The notes: a model not told the origin generated them from the letters alone. DNA of 64,000 bases from Desulforamulus ruminis DSM 2154 (GCF_000215085.1 NC_015589.1:2492120-2556119), one strand, 5' to 3'; counted from the stretch's first letter, positions 27,363 to 35,649 are shown. Made by a program: numbers and translations.

Positions 27363-27557
27363 TTAATAGGGCAACAATCTGCGCAGACGACCGGCATCCG
27401 CTTCGCTGATGATTAAGGATTTACGCAGAGTCCGTTTGCGCTTGGCTGTTTTCTTACCAAGGATATGGCTGTGGAAGGCATGCCAGCCACGGATTTTACC
27501 GGTGGCAGTCTTTTTAAATCTTTTAGCAGCCCCGCGGTGGGTTTTAATTTTAGGCAT
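27363..27557 (-). CDS. rpmI: 50S ribosomal protein L35
   Basis: A 64-residue L35 ([36 protein letters not shown]), highly basic and of the normal size. It is the middle gene of the operon. Confidence 0.99.
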   Translation of the reverse strand: MPKIKTHRGAAKRFKKTATGKIRGWHAFHSHILGKKTAKRKRTLRKSLIISEADAGRLRRLLPY

Positions 27558-27572
27558 TAGGGCAACTCCTTT

Positions 27573-28094
27573 CTAGTCCTGTTTCTCATTTTTAGGTGCT
27601 AAGATCATAATCATATTTTTCCCCTCAAGCTTCGGCTGTCTTTCAACGGTACAAAGATCTTTTAAGTCCTCAGCAAGTCGAATGAGTAGTTTATGTCCTA
27701 ATTGGGTATGAACGATTTCCCGGCCCCGGAACATAATAGTAACTTTTACTTTATCCCCGTCTTTTAAGAAACGTTCGGCATTTTTAGCCTTGACTTGATA
27801 GTCGTGGTCTTCAATGCGGGGACGGAGCTTCACTTCTTTTACCTGAATAATGCGCTGCTTTTTCTTGGCTTCCTTTTCACGCTTGCTTTGCTCGTATTTA
27901 AACTTGCCAAAATCCATAATACGGCAAACCGGCGGTTTCGCCATAGGTGCAACTTCAACCAGGTCCAGTTGCCGTTCCTCGGCCAGACGAAGGGCCTCTT
28001 TGGCAGGCATAATCCCAAGCTGGTTATTATCGGCATCTACCACCCGAACTTCCCGGGCCCGAATTTCTTCATTGATGCGCTGATCTTTGGAAAT
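27573..28094 (-). CDS. infC: Translation initiation factor IF-3, ATT start
   Basis: A 173-residue IF-3 that binds 30S subunits and checks the start codon. The N-domain (RINEEIRAREVRVVDADNNQ, MPAKEALRLAEERQLDLVEVAP) is joined by the linker FGKFKYEQSKREKEAKKKQ to the C-domain. The nearest ATG/GTG gives a protein lacking its first residues. The family start ISKDQRINEE corresponds to ATT at 28094-28092, with GGAGGTGAT just upstream. An AUU start is known for infC in other bacteria and underlies self-repression by IF-3. Confidence 0.96.
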   Translation of the reverse strand: MSKDQRINEEIRAREVRVVDADNNQLGIMPAKEALRLAEERQLDLVEVAPMAKPPVCRIMDFGKFKYEQSKREKEAKKKQRIIQVKEVKLRPRIEDHDYQVKAKNAERFLKDGDKVKVTIMFRGREIVHTQLGHKLLIRLAEDLKDLCTVERQPKLEGKNMIMILAPKNEKQD

Positions 28095-28262
28095 ACCAAA
28101 TCACCTCCAGAGTTTTTTTGTGCAATAATAAAAGCGGGCATACACCCGCTAAAAATCAGACACACTACAATAAGACAGCTTATTGTATACTATCGAACCC
28201 TACTAGCCTTGGGCGTAAGGTGAGAAGCGGATGCTTCTGCTTAAGTTATATAATTTTACAAC
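28095..28262 (-). promoter_or_regulatory. infC leader with attenuator (L20-leader type)
   Basis: The ~168-nt leader ends, on the minus strand, in AGCGGGTGTATGCCCGCT followed by TTTATTATT (28121-28148), an intrinsic terminator placed just before infC. This is the layout of the L20-controlled leader of Firmicutes. The L20-binding fold itself was not verified. Confidence 0.75.
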
Positions 28263-28268
28263 GTTGTC

Positions 28269-28297
28269 ATTGTACCATACTTTGCCTGCTCAGTCAA
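28269..28297 (-). promoter_or_regulatory. Sigma-A promoter of the infC operon
   Basis: -35 TTGACT (28297-28292), 17-nt spacer, -10 TACAAT (28274-28269). Near consensus and correctly placed for the leader. Confidence 0.85.
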
Positions 28298-28342
28298 CAA
28301 TTTGTCTGTTTAAGCTTTGCTTGGTAGCGCAGGCTTTGTTTT

Positions 28343-30253
28343 TTAGAAAATCGTTTTATTTTCAATGTCCTTTTGAATGGTCTTGATGAATTCCTCCAGG
28401 GCCACCGCCCCGGTATCGCCTTTGCCTCTCTGGCGAACCGCCACCGCCTTGTTGTCCATTTCCCGGTCGCCAATCACCAGCATATAGGGTACTTTTTGGG
28501 TCTGGGCCTCTCTGATTTTGTAGTTGATCTTTTCATTGCGGGCGTCCAGTTCCGCCCGGATATCCAGGGCTTCCAGCCGCTTAAGCACTTCTCCGGCATA
28601 CGGATGCTGCCTTTCGGTAATGGGCATTACTTTCACCTGCACCGGCGCCAGCCAAACCGGAAAAGCCCCCGCAAAATGTTCGGTCAAAACGCCAATGAAC
28701 CTTTCGATGCTGCCGAAGACCACCCGGTGAATCATCACCGGCCGGTGCTTCTGCCCGTCCTCACCCACATAAGTAAGATCAAACCTTTCGGGCATTTGGA
28801 AATCCAGTTGAATGGTCCCGCACTGCCAGGTCCGTCCAAGGCTGTCGGTCAGATGGAAGTCAATTTTGGGGCCGTAAAAAGCGCCGTCTCCCTCATTGAC
28901 TTTATAAGGCAGCTCTTGGCTCTCCAGGGCCTGCCGCAGGGAATTGGTGGCCAGTTCCCAATCCTCGTCGGAACCCATGGATTTTTCCGGGCGGGTGGAT
29001 AATTCCACACTGTAGCCAAGGCCAAAGGTCTTATAAAAATCTTCAAACAGATCAATAACCCCTATGATCTCATCCTTGATTTGACTGGGCAGCATAAAGA
29101 TATGAGCGTCGTCCTGGGTAAAGCAGCGTACCCGCATTAAACCGTGCAGCACACCGGAGAGCTCATGACGATGCACCAGGCCCAATTCACACCAGCGCAG
29201 GGGTAAATCCCGGTAGCTGTGCATTTTTGCCTTATAGACCAGAATGCTTCCCGGGCAGTTCATGGGCTTAACGGCGTAATCCCCATCATCGATTTTGGTG
29301 AAATACATGTTTTCCTTATAGTGATCCCAGTGCCCGGATTGTTCCCACAATTCCCGGTTCAGAATAATGGGGGTGCGAATTTCCTGGTAACCGCGGCGCT
29401 TGTGCTGCAGCCGCCAAAAATTCTCCAGCTCATTGCGCAAAACCATCCCCTTGGGATGAAAGAAGGGAAACCCGGGTCCTTCCTCCTGAATGCTGAAAAG
29501 CTCCAGCTCCTGCCCCAGCTTCCGGTGATCTCTGCGTTTGGCTTCCTCCAGGCGGAACAAATGCTCGTCCAGAAGGGATTTTTTGGGGAAAGAGGTGCCA
29601 TAGATGCGCTGCAGCATTTTATTTTTCTCGCTGCCGCGCCAGTAAGCCCCGGCAAGATTCATCAGCTTTACGCTTTTCAAACGACCGGTGGAAGGTACAT
29701 GAGGTCCTGCACAGAGATCCACAAAGTCTCCCTGATGATAGCAGGAAATGACGGCGTCCTCCGGCAGGTCATTGACCAGTTCCACTTTGTAAATTTCCCC
29801 GCTTTTATTAAAGCGTTCCAGCGCCTCCGCCCGGGAAATCTGTACCCGTTCAAAGGGGATGTCTTCCTTAATAATTTTATTCATTTCCCCCTCAATTTGC
29901 TCCAACTGGGCCGGAGTAAAGGGCGTGGCTACATCAAAATCATAGTAGAAGCCGTCCTGAATGGCCGGTCCAATGGCCAATTTGGCCTCCGGAAACAGTC
30001 GTTTTACCGCCTGGGCCATGACGTGGGCGGTGCTGTGCCGGTAGATATTCTGCCCTTCCGGGTCGTTAAAGGTCAGCAGTTCCAAGGCCGCGTCCTCTTC
30101 CAGGGGATAATTGAGGTCCACCAGCCTGCCATTCACCTTCCCGGCCAAAACTTCCCGGGCCAGTCCCTGGCTGATACTTTTTGCCATCTCTAAAACCGTC
30201 GTACCCGCCGGGTATTCTCTAACAGAGCCATCTTTTAAGGTAATCTTTACCAT
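28343..30253 (-). CDS. thrS: Threonine--tRNA ligase
   Basis: A 636-residue ThrRS. A TGS domain (VKITLKDGSVREYPAGTTVL) is followed by the editing domain with HSTAHVMAQAVKRLFPEAKL and the zinc/editing motif SCYHQGDFVDLCAGPHVPSTG. The class-II catalytic core has KPMNCPGS, VHRHELSGVLHGLMRVRCFTQDDAHIF and FGSIERFIGVLTEHFAG. The C-terminal anticodon-binding domain starts near LAPVQVKVMPI. Start supported by AAAGGAG. Confidence 0.99.
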   Translation of the reverse strand: MVKITLKDGSVREYPAGTTVLEMAKSISQGLAREVLAGKVNGRLVDLNYPLEEDAALELLTFNDPEGQNIYRHSTAHVMAQAVKRLFPEAKLAIGPAIQDGFYYDFDVATPFTPAQLEQIEGEMNKIIKEDIPFERVQISRAEALERFNKSGEIYKVELVNDLPEDAVISCYHQGDFVDLCAGPHVPSTGRLKSVKLMNLAGAYWRGSEKNKMLQRIYGTSFPKKSLLDEHLFRLEEAKRRDHRKLGQELELFSIQEEGPGFPFFHPKGMVLRNELENFWRLQHKRRGYQEIRTPIILNRELWEQSGHWDHYKENMYFTKIDDGDYAVKPMNCPGSILVYKAKMHSYRDLPLRWCELGLVHRHELSGVLHGLMRVRCFTQDDAHIFMLPSQIKDEIIGVIDLFEDFYKTFGLGYSVELSTRPEKSMGSDEDWELATNSLRQALESQELPYKVNEGDGAFYGPKIDFHLTDSLGRTWQCGTIQLDFQMPERFDLTYVGEDGQKHRPVMIHRVVFGSIERFIGVLTEHFAGAFPVWLAPVQVKVMPITERQHPYAGEVLKRLEALDIRAELDARNEKINYKIREAQTQKVPYMLVIGDREMDNKAVAVRQRGKGDTGAVALEEFIKTIQKDIENKTIF

Positions 30254-30283
30254 GGTTCTATCTCCTTTCGGCTTAAAAATACT

Positions 30284-30530
30284 AAAAACCCGTCCCTGAT
30301 CAATACAGGGACGGGTTCATATCCGCGGTTCCACCCTGGTTGGAGAAAATCCAATTCTCCCACCTTCAAGGACGATAACGGTGTCATCCGGTTTGCTTAC
30401 TTGATTTTCAGCAAACAGCTCCGGGGTGGTCTTTCAGCCTGCTGTACCGGGAAGAGCTTACAGCCTATGGCTCTCCCTCTCTGAACGATCGTACCGGCTT
30501 ACTTTTCCCCTTCATAGCCAAATATAAATT
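30284..30530 (-). promoter_or_regulatory. T-box leader of thrS (specifier ACC, Thr)
   Basis: On the minus strand, the T-box sequence AGGGTGGAACCGCGGAT (30321-30337) precedes the terminator AACCCGTCCCTG/CAGGGACGGGTT (30287-30316) with a T-run. The specifier ACC is at 30430-30428, found by alignment with the pheS leader and matching threonine. Confidence 0.92.
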
Positions 30531-30537
30531 ATTTTTC

Positions 30538-30566
30538 ATTATAGTGAACGGATTCAAAAAAGTCAA
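30538..30566 (-). promoter_or_regulatory. Sigma-A promoter of thrS
   Basis: -35 TTGACT (30566-30561), 17-nt spacer, -10 TATAAT (30543-30538). The -35 box overlaps the stop codon of the upstream DUF445 gene. Confidence 0.85.
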
Positions 30567-31171
30567 GTTGACAGGTAAACAATGGCCACCTGGACCAAGC
30601 CAATGATAAAACCCAGTACACCGCCCAGCAGCTCGATATGTTTTAATTCCCTGGAGGCAACCTTTAAAATCAACGCTTCAATCTGTTTGATATCGTAGGC
30701 ATTCAGCCGTTCTTCCACCAATTGGGCCAGCTTTATTTTCTCCCCGAGAGCACCCCCGCCGGACTCTTCCATGATTTGGCGTACCACCTGAGGCATTTGC
30801 TTATCCAGCATGTCCCCCATCATTTCAAGAATAACCCCTCTTACGGTATTGGGCACCCAGGAGGGAATGCGCTCAATAATCATACAACGAATTGACTCAT
30901 TGGCTGAATGGGTTATGCGGTCCAGTATTTCCGGAGACTTCATTTGCTGCAGGAGATCGTCAACCTTCACCAATTCCTGTTCAACAATTTCTCCGATGCT
31001 TTTCGCCAGTTCGGCTCTCCTTTTGGGCACAACGCCTTGAATGCCCCAGGGAAGACCGGGAATTCGCAAAGGCTCATAGGGTTTAAAAATTGCTTTAACG
31101 GCAATTAAATTGGTGATCCATCCAATGAAGGCACTGATGACCGGTATCGATAAGGCAGCCCACCAATCCAA
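30563..31171 (-). CDS. DUF445 family membrane protein
   Basis: About 202 residues from TTG at 31171, which has GGAGGTG well placed. The longer frame to 31204 starts inside that ribosome site. An N-terminal membrane helix (LSIPVISAFIGWITNLIAVK), the DUF445 signature AVKAIFKPYEPLRIPGLPWG and GVVPKRRAELAKSIGEIVEQ, a helical middle and a C-terminal membrane helix (LLGGVLGFIIGLVQVAIVYL). Similar to Bacillus YheB/YtpF-type proteins. Function unknown. Confidence 0.82.
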   Translation of the reverse strand: MDWWAALSIPVISAFIGWITNLIAVKAIFKPYEPLRIPGLPWGIQGVVPKRRAELAKSIGEIVEQELVKVDDLLQQMKSPEILDRITHSANESIRCMIIERIPSWVPNTVRGVILEMMGDMLDKQMPQVVRQIMEESGGGALGEKIKLAQLVEERLNAYDIKQIEALILKVASRELKHIELLGGVLGFIIGLVQVAIVYLST

Positions 31172-31251
31172 TTGCTTCACCTCCACTTTATCAATCAATG
31201 TCATTAACTATACCAGATTGTTTATTGAGGTGCAATAAAACAGAATGTAAG

Positions 31252-31281
31252 AAGGCTTCCGTATCTGAACCGGAAGCCTTT
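31252..31281. terminator. Terminator after ytxC
   Basis: AAGGCTTCCG and CGGAAGCCTT pair around TATCTGAAC. T-rich sequence follows on both strands. Confidence 0.65.
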
Positions 31282-31330
31282 CAAAAAAAATTCCGTTGTT
31301 TATTTTCAATCTAGAGCCGGTTTAACACCG

Positions 31331-32224
31331 TTACTGCTGCTGGTTTTGGCATAATTTGCAGCCGCTGCATTCCAATACCCGGCCTGTAAAAACATGCTTT
31401 ATGGTTTCCAGGGTGTTGTCCGGTTTATTGGGCGAGGTGCCATGGAAAACTATTTTATTAGGGGCGATGGTGATTAAAGCACTGATAAGCAGATCCTCGT
31501 AATTGATCTCGTTATCAATGACATCCAGGATATAGCCTTCCAGAAACTCACTGCTGATGGCATTATGTTTTTCGTCGTAAAGCTTATAGGCCCCCTGAGC
31601 ATTCACCAGGACATTGACCAATTCTACTTTGGGATCCTGAATCTCGACAAAATATTTTAACAGTTGAATGAACTCCCGGTATTCTCTTTCCATTAAGAAG
31701 TCGTCAACGGCCTGGTCAACGGCTTCTTTCAGATCGTTAATGTATTCCTTTAATCTAAAGCGGATAAAGCCGTCGATGACGATACTATCGTTTTGTCTCA
31801 GGAATTCTACCAGTCGCCGGATAATAAAACTTTTTCGATCCAACCGGTCCATTTGGCCATGGAGCATTTTTTCACCATTAATATAGTTGCTGGAATATTG
31901 GGAAATAATCTTCTTCTCTTCATCGTTAAAATAATAGTAATTTTCCCGGACAATTTCAGCCACAATGGCTTTCTCCCAATGATTTAAGATGATATCGGAT
32001 ATAATATCCGCCACAAAATGCCGGAATAAAAGTTCGTCATTGGACTGTCGCCCTCCCCGCAAAGTTCCATTGAAGTCACAAGAGAGAAATGTGATATTGC
32101 CTGCAGGCTTTTCTTTTAGATTTACCCGAATATAATCACCCTCAGCAAGATGTAATTCTCTGCCAAGCCGAGCCTTCAATAAATCAATATGCTGGGTGGC
32201 ACCTATTGAGAGACATTGATTCAT
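31331..32224 (-). CDS. ytxC: Putative sporulation protein YtxC
   Basis: About 297 residues from the ATG at 32224, which has AGGGGTGAT at a good distance. Matches the YtxC family as remembered: mostly helical, with FRHFVADIISDIILNHWEKA, FIRFRLKEYINDLKEAVDQAVDDFLMEREYREFI (split across the middle) and a C-terminal EGYILDVIDNEINYEDLLISALI. The C-terminus adds CSGCKLCQ, a small Cys cluster. As in Bacillus, it lies near thrS. Role in sporulation is by family name only. Confidence 0.8.
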   Translation of the reverse strand: MNQCLSIGATQHIDLLKARLGRELHLAEGDYIRVNLKEKPAGNITFLSCDFNGTLRGGRQSNDELLFRHFVADIISDIILNHWEKAIVAEIVRENYYYFNDEEKKIISQYSSNYINGEKMLHGQMDRLDRKSFIIRRLVEFLRQNDSIVIDGFIRFRLKEYINDLKEAVDQAVDDFLMEREYREFIQLLKYFVEIQDPKVELVNVLVNAQGAYKLYDEKHNAISSEFLEGYILDVIDNEINYEDLLISALITIAPNKIVFHGTSPNKPDNTLETIKHVFTGRVLECSGCKLCQNQQQ

Positions 32225-32619
32225 CTCCCATATCACCCCTTCCCCTGCTATAGTATATGAGAGCCAAAATTTTTGTATACTGGGGCTAATATGACGAAAA
32301 ATTCAACTTATCTCACTCTACTTGCAGTATAAGCAAAAAACCATGTTGCTATCCCATGTAAAAATTAAAGCATGACCCTGACAATGGGGTTAATGTAGAT
32401 AATTTCTTAAAAAAATGAAAAGCATGGGGCTATATAAAAGAATTGTTTTTCTCCTCCTTTTGGCTTCCAGCCTTTTTAAAAACAGTATATTAACCGGGGC
32501 CCTTAAAGATATTCATTTTTGCAAACTTTCAGATAAGCAAACACCATTTTTATTGGGTAAAACCAACACCAATCAGCACTCCGTACAATACTATGGAAAA
32601 AAGGAGTGTGCTGTATTTT
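32225..32619. other. Intergenic region between ytxC and a small plus-strand gene
   Basis: About 395 bp of AT-rich sequence. On the minus strand CATATACT (32259-32252), 14 bases after GTATACA (32280-32274), resembles a sigma-E promoter and could drive ytxC. A 71-codon plus ORF (32415-32630) lacks a ribosome site and overlaps the next gene, so it is not called. Confidence 0.4.
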
Positions 32620-32880
32620 ATGTATACTGAGCTTGAAGAATTAAAACAACAATGTCATGAGGAAATCCTCCGGTTGGAAAAACAGATTAAAATTGCACGA
32701 GGAAGAATTGCACGGGGAAGATTTCCCTTTCGTTTTGATGCCAAAGCCGTAATCCAAAAAGCAGAAGTTAAAATAGAAAAAATTCAAAGCTTACTGGTTA
32801 AATTAGAAAGTTTGTCCGAACAAATTACACCGGTAGTAAATGATTTAAAAGAGATTGTCGGTTTGAACAAGGTGGAATAA
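32620..32880 (+). CDS. Small coiled-coil protein of unknown function
   Basis: About 86 residues, highly charged and helical (ELEELKQQCHEEILRLEKQI, KAEVKIEKIQSLLVKLESLS). The segment RGRFPFRFDAKAVIQKAE interrupts two coiled coils. AAGGAG lies 13 bases before the chosen ATG; an in-frame ATG at 32593 has no site. A strong terminator follows directly, supporting it as a real single-gene unit. Family not recognised. Confidence 0.6.
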   Translation: MYTELEELKQQCHEEILRLEKQIKIARGRIARGRFPFRFDAKAVIQKAEVKIEKIQSLLVKLESLSEQITPVVNDLKEIVGLNKVE

Positions 32881-32883
32881 GAA

Positions 32884-32912
32884 AACCCTCCGGCACTCAA
32901 CCGGAGGGTTTT
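32884..32912 (+). terminator. Terminator after the coiled-coil gene
   Basis: CCCTCCGG and CCGGAGGG pair around CACTCAA, followed by GTTTTA. It overlaps the 3' end of the small minus-strand frame at 32911-32985. Confidence 0.85.
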
Positions 32913-32985
32913 AGGCAACTTTACAAACGTAAATCAAGGCAGCCACCAGTAAAAATCCCATACCAATCCAAAATTTAATGTCCAA
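32911..32985 (-). CDS. Putative 24-aa membrane peptide
   Basis: TTG start at 32985 with GGGGAGGGT about six bases upstream. The product is a single hydrophobic helix (FWIGMGFLLVAALIYVCKV). Too short to test by composition. The ribosome site and a similar 25-aa peptide 260 bp away on the plus strand support it. Confidence 0.4.
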   Translation of the reverse strand: MDIKFWIGMGFLLVAALIYVCKVA

Positions 32986-33241
32986 ACAGAACCCTCCCCA
33001 GACAAGCTATTACCTGCATTATAATGTCCTGCCGCCGCTTCGGTCAATAAGGGATCACCGTTTTTAACCTGTTCGCCTATAAGGAGCAATATTCTTGAAT
33101 TTCCGGGTTAAAAGTATAAGGTTCTAAGTAAACTAGCAGTGCCAGCAACTGTTCTAAACTCCATTTATAATAACATTTTATTGGACATTCCTTGCTTATA
33201 CAAATAGAATATTTAAAAAGCTTTTAAAGGAGGGCCTTTCT

Positions 33242-33319
33242 TTGGAAACCATTGGTTCCTTTCTGGTTGTTGCGGTTATAGTTATTGTTTTTTTGAAGAT
33301 TTTCGGAAAAGGCGGCTGA
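33242..33319 (+). CDS. Putative 25-aa membrane peptide
   Basis: TTG start at 33242, eight bases after AAAGGAGG. The product is a short Glu-containing N-terminus, one hydrophobic helix (FLVVAVIVIVFLKIFG) and a Lys/Gly tail. It resembles small membrane peptides seen next to sporulation or stress genes, but no family is assigned. Confidence 0.45.
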   Translation: METIGSFLVVAVIVIVFLKIFGKGG

Positions 33320-33501
33320 TGTTAGCTATTTTTGTACCGTTGGTACAAATTTATTAGAAAACATCGGGCGTACGCTTTGGACTTCCGGAAATACTACAAA
33401 AAAATAACCATTATCTTACTTTTGGCGTTGTTGACAGGGAACGACATTTATATAGAGAAAAATTTTCTCTATATAGTAATTCATGACGAGGAGGCAATGC
33501 C

Positions 33502-34332
33502 ATGGATTTTTCCTTCAGCAGCATTATCTGGCTTTTCTTCATCTTTGCCATGCTGGGCCCCATGATTCAGCAGGCTAAACTAAACCAAAAAAGATACCAA
33601 CTTACCCGGCAGTTTGAACGAAAACGGGGCTCCCGCCTGATCACTCTTATTCACCGCCAAGAGTCTCTCAGCATCCTGGGCATTCCTTTGAGCAAATTCA
33701 TTAACATTGAAGACTCGGAACAGGTCCTGCGGGCCATCCGTCTTACCCCTCCGGATATGCCCATTGACATTATCCTGCATACCCCCGGCGGTTTAGTACT
33801 GGCTTCCGAGCAAATTGCCCGTGCTCTGGAAAACCATCCGGCAAAAGTGACGGCTTTTGTCCCCCATTATGCCATGTCCGGCGGCACCATGATCGCTCTT
33901 TCCGCCGACGAAATCGTGATGGATTCCAACGCTGTCTTAGGACCCGTTGATCCACAAATCGGTCAGTATCCGGCCGCCTCCATCCTGGAAACGGTTCGGT
34001 TAAAGGGAACTGCAAAGGTGGATGACAATACCCTGATTTTGGCGGATATGTCTTCCAAAGCCATTGCCCAGGTTAAAGACTTTATTACCTACCTGCTTAC
34101 CGACAATCTGGGCGAAGAAAAGGCTTTGGAAATCAGCGAAATCTTCAGCAGCGGCCGCTGGACTCATGATTATCCCATTAACTTTGAATTCCTGTCCAAA
34201 CTGGGCCTGCCGGTTTCCCGGGAACTTCCTGCAGAGGTTTTCGCCATTATGGATCAATACCCCCAACCGGCCCAGAGAAGGCCGTCGGTCCAGTACATTC
34301 CTCTACCTTACGGGGGTAAGGAAGAAAAATAA
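33502..34332 (+). CDS. SDH_sah family ClpP-fold serine protease (membrane-anchored)
   Basis: A 276-residue protein with one N-terminal membrane helix (IIWLFFIFAMLGPMI) and a ClpP/SppA-like crotonase fold. Motifs are IDIILHTPGGLVLASEQIA (oxyanion Gly pair), VPHYAMSGGTMIALSADEIVMD (nucleophile Ser) and NAVLGPVDPQIGQYPA. This matches the 'serine dehydrogenase proteinase' family, whose members are probably membrane proteases despite the name. GAGGAGG precedes the ATG. Confidence 0.88.
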   Translation: MDFSFSSIIWLFFIFAMLGPMIQQAKLNQKRYQLTRQFERKRGSRLITLIHRQESLSILGIPLSKFINIEDSEQVLRAIRLTPPDMPIDIILHTPGGLVLASEQIARALENHPAKVTAFVPHYAMSGGTMIALSADEIVMDSNAVLGPVDPQIGQYPAASILETVRLKGTAKVDDNTLILADMSSKAIAQVKDFITYLLTDNLGEEKALEISEIFSSGRWTHDYPINFEFLSKLGLPVSRELPAEVFAIMDQYPQPAQRRPSVQYIPLPYGGKEEK

Positions 34333-34343
34333 AGCATATAAAT

Positions 34344-34378
34344 AAGAACTTTTCTAAGGGGAAGTTCTTATTTTTTAC
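34344..34378 (+). terminator. Terminator after the SDH-family protease gene
   Basis: AAGAACTT and AAGTTCTT pair around TTCTAAGGGG, followed by ATTTTTT. Confidence 0.8.
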
Positions 34379-34476
34379 CTTATTCCTATACTTTCTAAAG
34401 ATTATTCTATCTTCAGCAAGTAAAATTTTAGTATAATAAATCAACTAGAATACTCATTTTAAGTTGGAGGAAGCCG

Positions 34477-35064
34477 ATGATCTTTGGATTGATCCTATTG
34501 TTGACTGTCATCATGGCCTTATTATCCGGAGGAAAAATTGAAAATTTTAAAAACATGGAAATTCGTTGGGTGTGGCTTGCAGTTGTTGTAATTTTGATTA
34601 AGATCATAACCTATACCGATCTTCGTCATCTAATGCACCTATCCGATACCCTGGCCTCCAGACTGTATTTTATTTCACTGTTCTTCCTGGCCCTCTTTCT
34701 GGTCTCCAATCTACGCCTCAGGGGAATGCTTCTGGCCTCTCTGGGTCTCCTCGGTAATTTTCTGGCTATGGCTTTTAACTCCTGGTATATGCCGATCAAG
34801 GGCGAATATATTTCTCTCCTTGCCACCAGCCAAGAGATTCAAACCGTTCACAAAAAATTGCCCTTTCTCAACGCTATCCCCACCGGACCGGACACAAAAT
34901 TCTATTATCTCTGCGATATTTTTAAATTACCGGATTGGTTTTTTTTCAACCAGGTGTTTAGTATCGGTGATATATTGATTACCTTTGGAGTAGCGCTTTT
35001 TATTTGGACCTTCCTTAGAAAAACCGGAGATACACGAACCATTAGTTCGCTTTATTATCGCTAA
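34477..35064 (+). CDS. DUF5317 family membrane protein
   Basis: A 195-residue protein with about five membrane helices. The N-terminal GLILLLTVIMALLSGGKIEN and the conserved stretch LGLLGNFLAMAFNSWYMPI and NAIPTGPDTKFYYLCDIFKL fit DUF5317. Function unknown. The start has TTGGAGGAAG, and TATAAT lies at about 34433, so it likely has its own promoter. Confidence 0.8.
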   Translation: MIFGLILLLTVIMALLSGGKIENFKNMEIRWVWLAVVVILIKIITYTDLRHLMHLSDTLASRLYFISLFFLALFLVSNLRLRGMLLASLGLLGNFLAMAFNSWYMPIKGEYISLLATSQEIQTVHKKLPFLNAIPTGPDTKFYYLCDIFKLPDWFFFNQVFSIGDILITFGVALFIWTFLRKTGDTRTISSLYYR

Positions 35065-35149
35065 TCAGTCACCGGGACCCATTCCAATAAATGGCTCCTT
35101 ATCTCAACTCTGTTCAACAAACCCCCTTTAAGAAAAAGCCCTGTTTTTG

Positions 35150-35166
35150 CCGGCATGATAATTGCA
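35150..35166 (+). promoter_or_regulatory. Sigma-54 promoter before gcvH
   Basis: CCGGCATGATAATTGCA has GG at 35152-35153 and GC at 35164-35165 with exactly ten bases between, the -24/-12 pattern (consensus TGGCACG-N4-TTGCW). Confidence 0.7.
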
Positions 35167-35207
35167 GTAAAAACTTGTGAGAAAATACATCATGGAGGGT
35201 TTGCCAA

Positions 35208-35579
35208 ATGAAAAAGTTCAGTAAAGAACATCAATGGATAGAAGTGGCAGGCGATAAGGGCCGCATGGGCATTACGAAATATGCCGCGGAACAATTGGGA
35301 GACATTGTCTACCTGGAGCTCCCCTCAGTGGGTGAGCAAACCACTGCCGGCGAACCGATGGCATTGGTGGAGTCGGTGAAATCCACTTCCGATATCTATG
35401 CCCCGGTAAGTGGCGAAGTGTTGGAGGTAAATGAAGCCTTAGGGGATGCACCCGAGCTTTTAAACGGAAACCCCGAAGGGGATGCCTGGATTGCCAAACT
35501 AAAATTAGACCATCCTGGTGAACTGGATGATTTAATGACAGAAGAAGAATATCTCGCTTTTGTAAAGGAAGCGAACTAA
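35208..35579 (+). CDS. gcvH: Glycine cleavage system H protein
   Basis: A 123-residue H protein that carries lipoate and shuttles the aminomethyl group in glycine cleavage. The lipoyl-lysine motif is ALVESVKSTSDIYAPVSGEV, and the N-terminus FSKEHQWIEVAG and MGITKYAAEQLGDIVYLELP are standard. No gcvT or gcvP is nearby, so this copy is stand-alone. A lipoamide dehydrogenase (the L protein type) is encoded 4.8 kb away in an operon with a similar sigma-54 promoter. Ribosome site GGAGGG. Confidence 0.96.
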   Translation: MKKFSKEHQWIEVAGDKGRMGITKYAAEQLGDIVYLELPSVGEQTTAGEPMALVESVKSTSDIYAPVSGEVLEVNEALGDAPELLNGNPEGDAWIAKLKLDHPGELDDLMTEEEYLAFVKEAN

Positions 35580-35633
35580 TCCTCTGGCCACACTTTAAAA
35601 TAAAGACATGGTTATCATTCCTTTAATGGTTGT

Positions 35634-35649
35634 TTTACCTTATGGTAAA
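35634..35649. promoter_or_regulatory. Perfect inverted repeat at the promoter of the sigma-54 activator gene
   Basis: TTTACC-TTAT-GGTAAA (6+4+6, perfect) overlaps the likely -35 region of a promoter whose -10 TATAAT is near 35657. It could be an operator. The binding protein is unknown. Confidence 0.45.

Noticed and set aside
29219-30193. 324-codon plus-strand ORF opposite thrS
   Set aside because: It is the antisense of a highly conserved gene, has no ribosome site, and its length reflects the codon pattern of thrS.
32415-32630. 71-codon plus-strand ORF with a hydrophobic start
   Set aside because: No ribosome site, and it runs into the start of the better supported coiled-coil gene.
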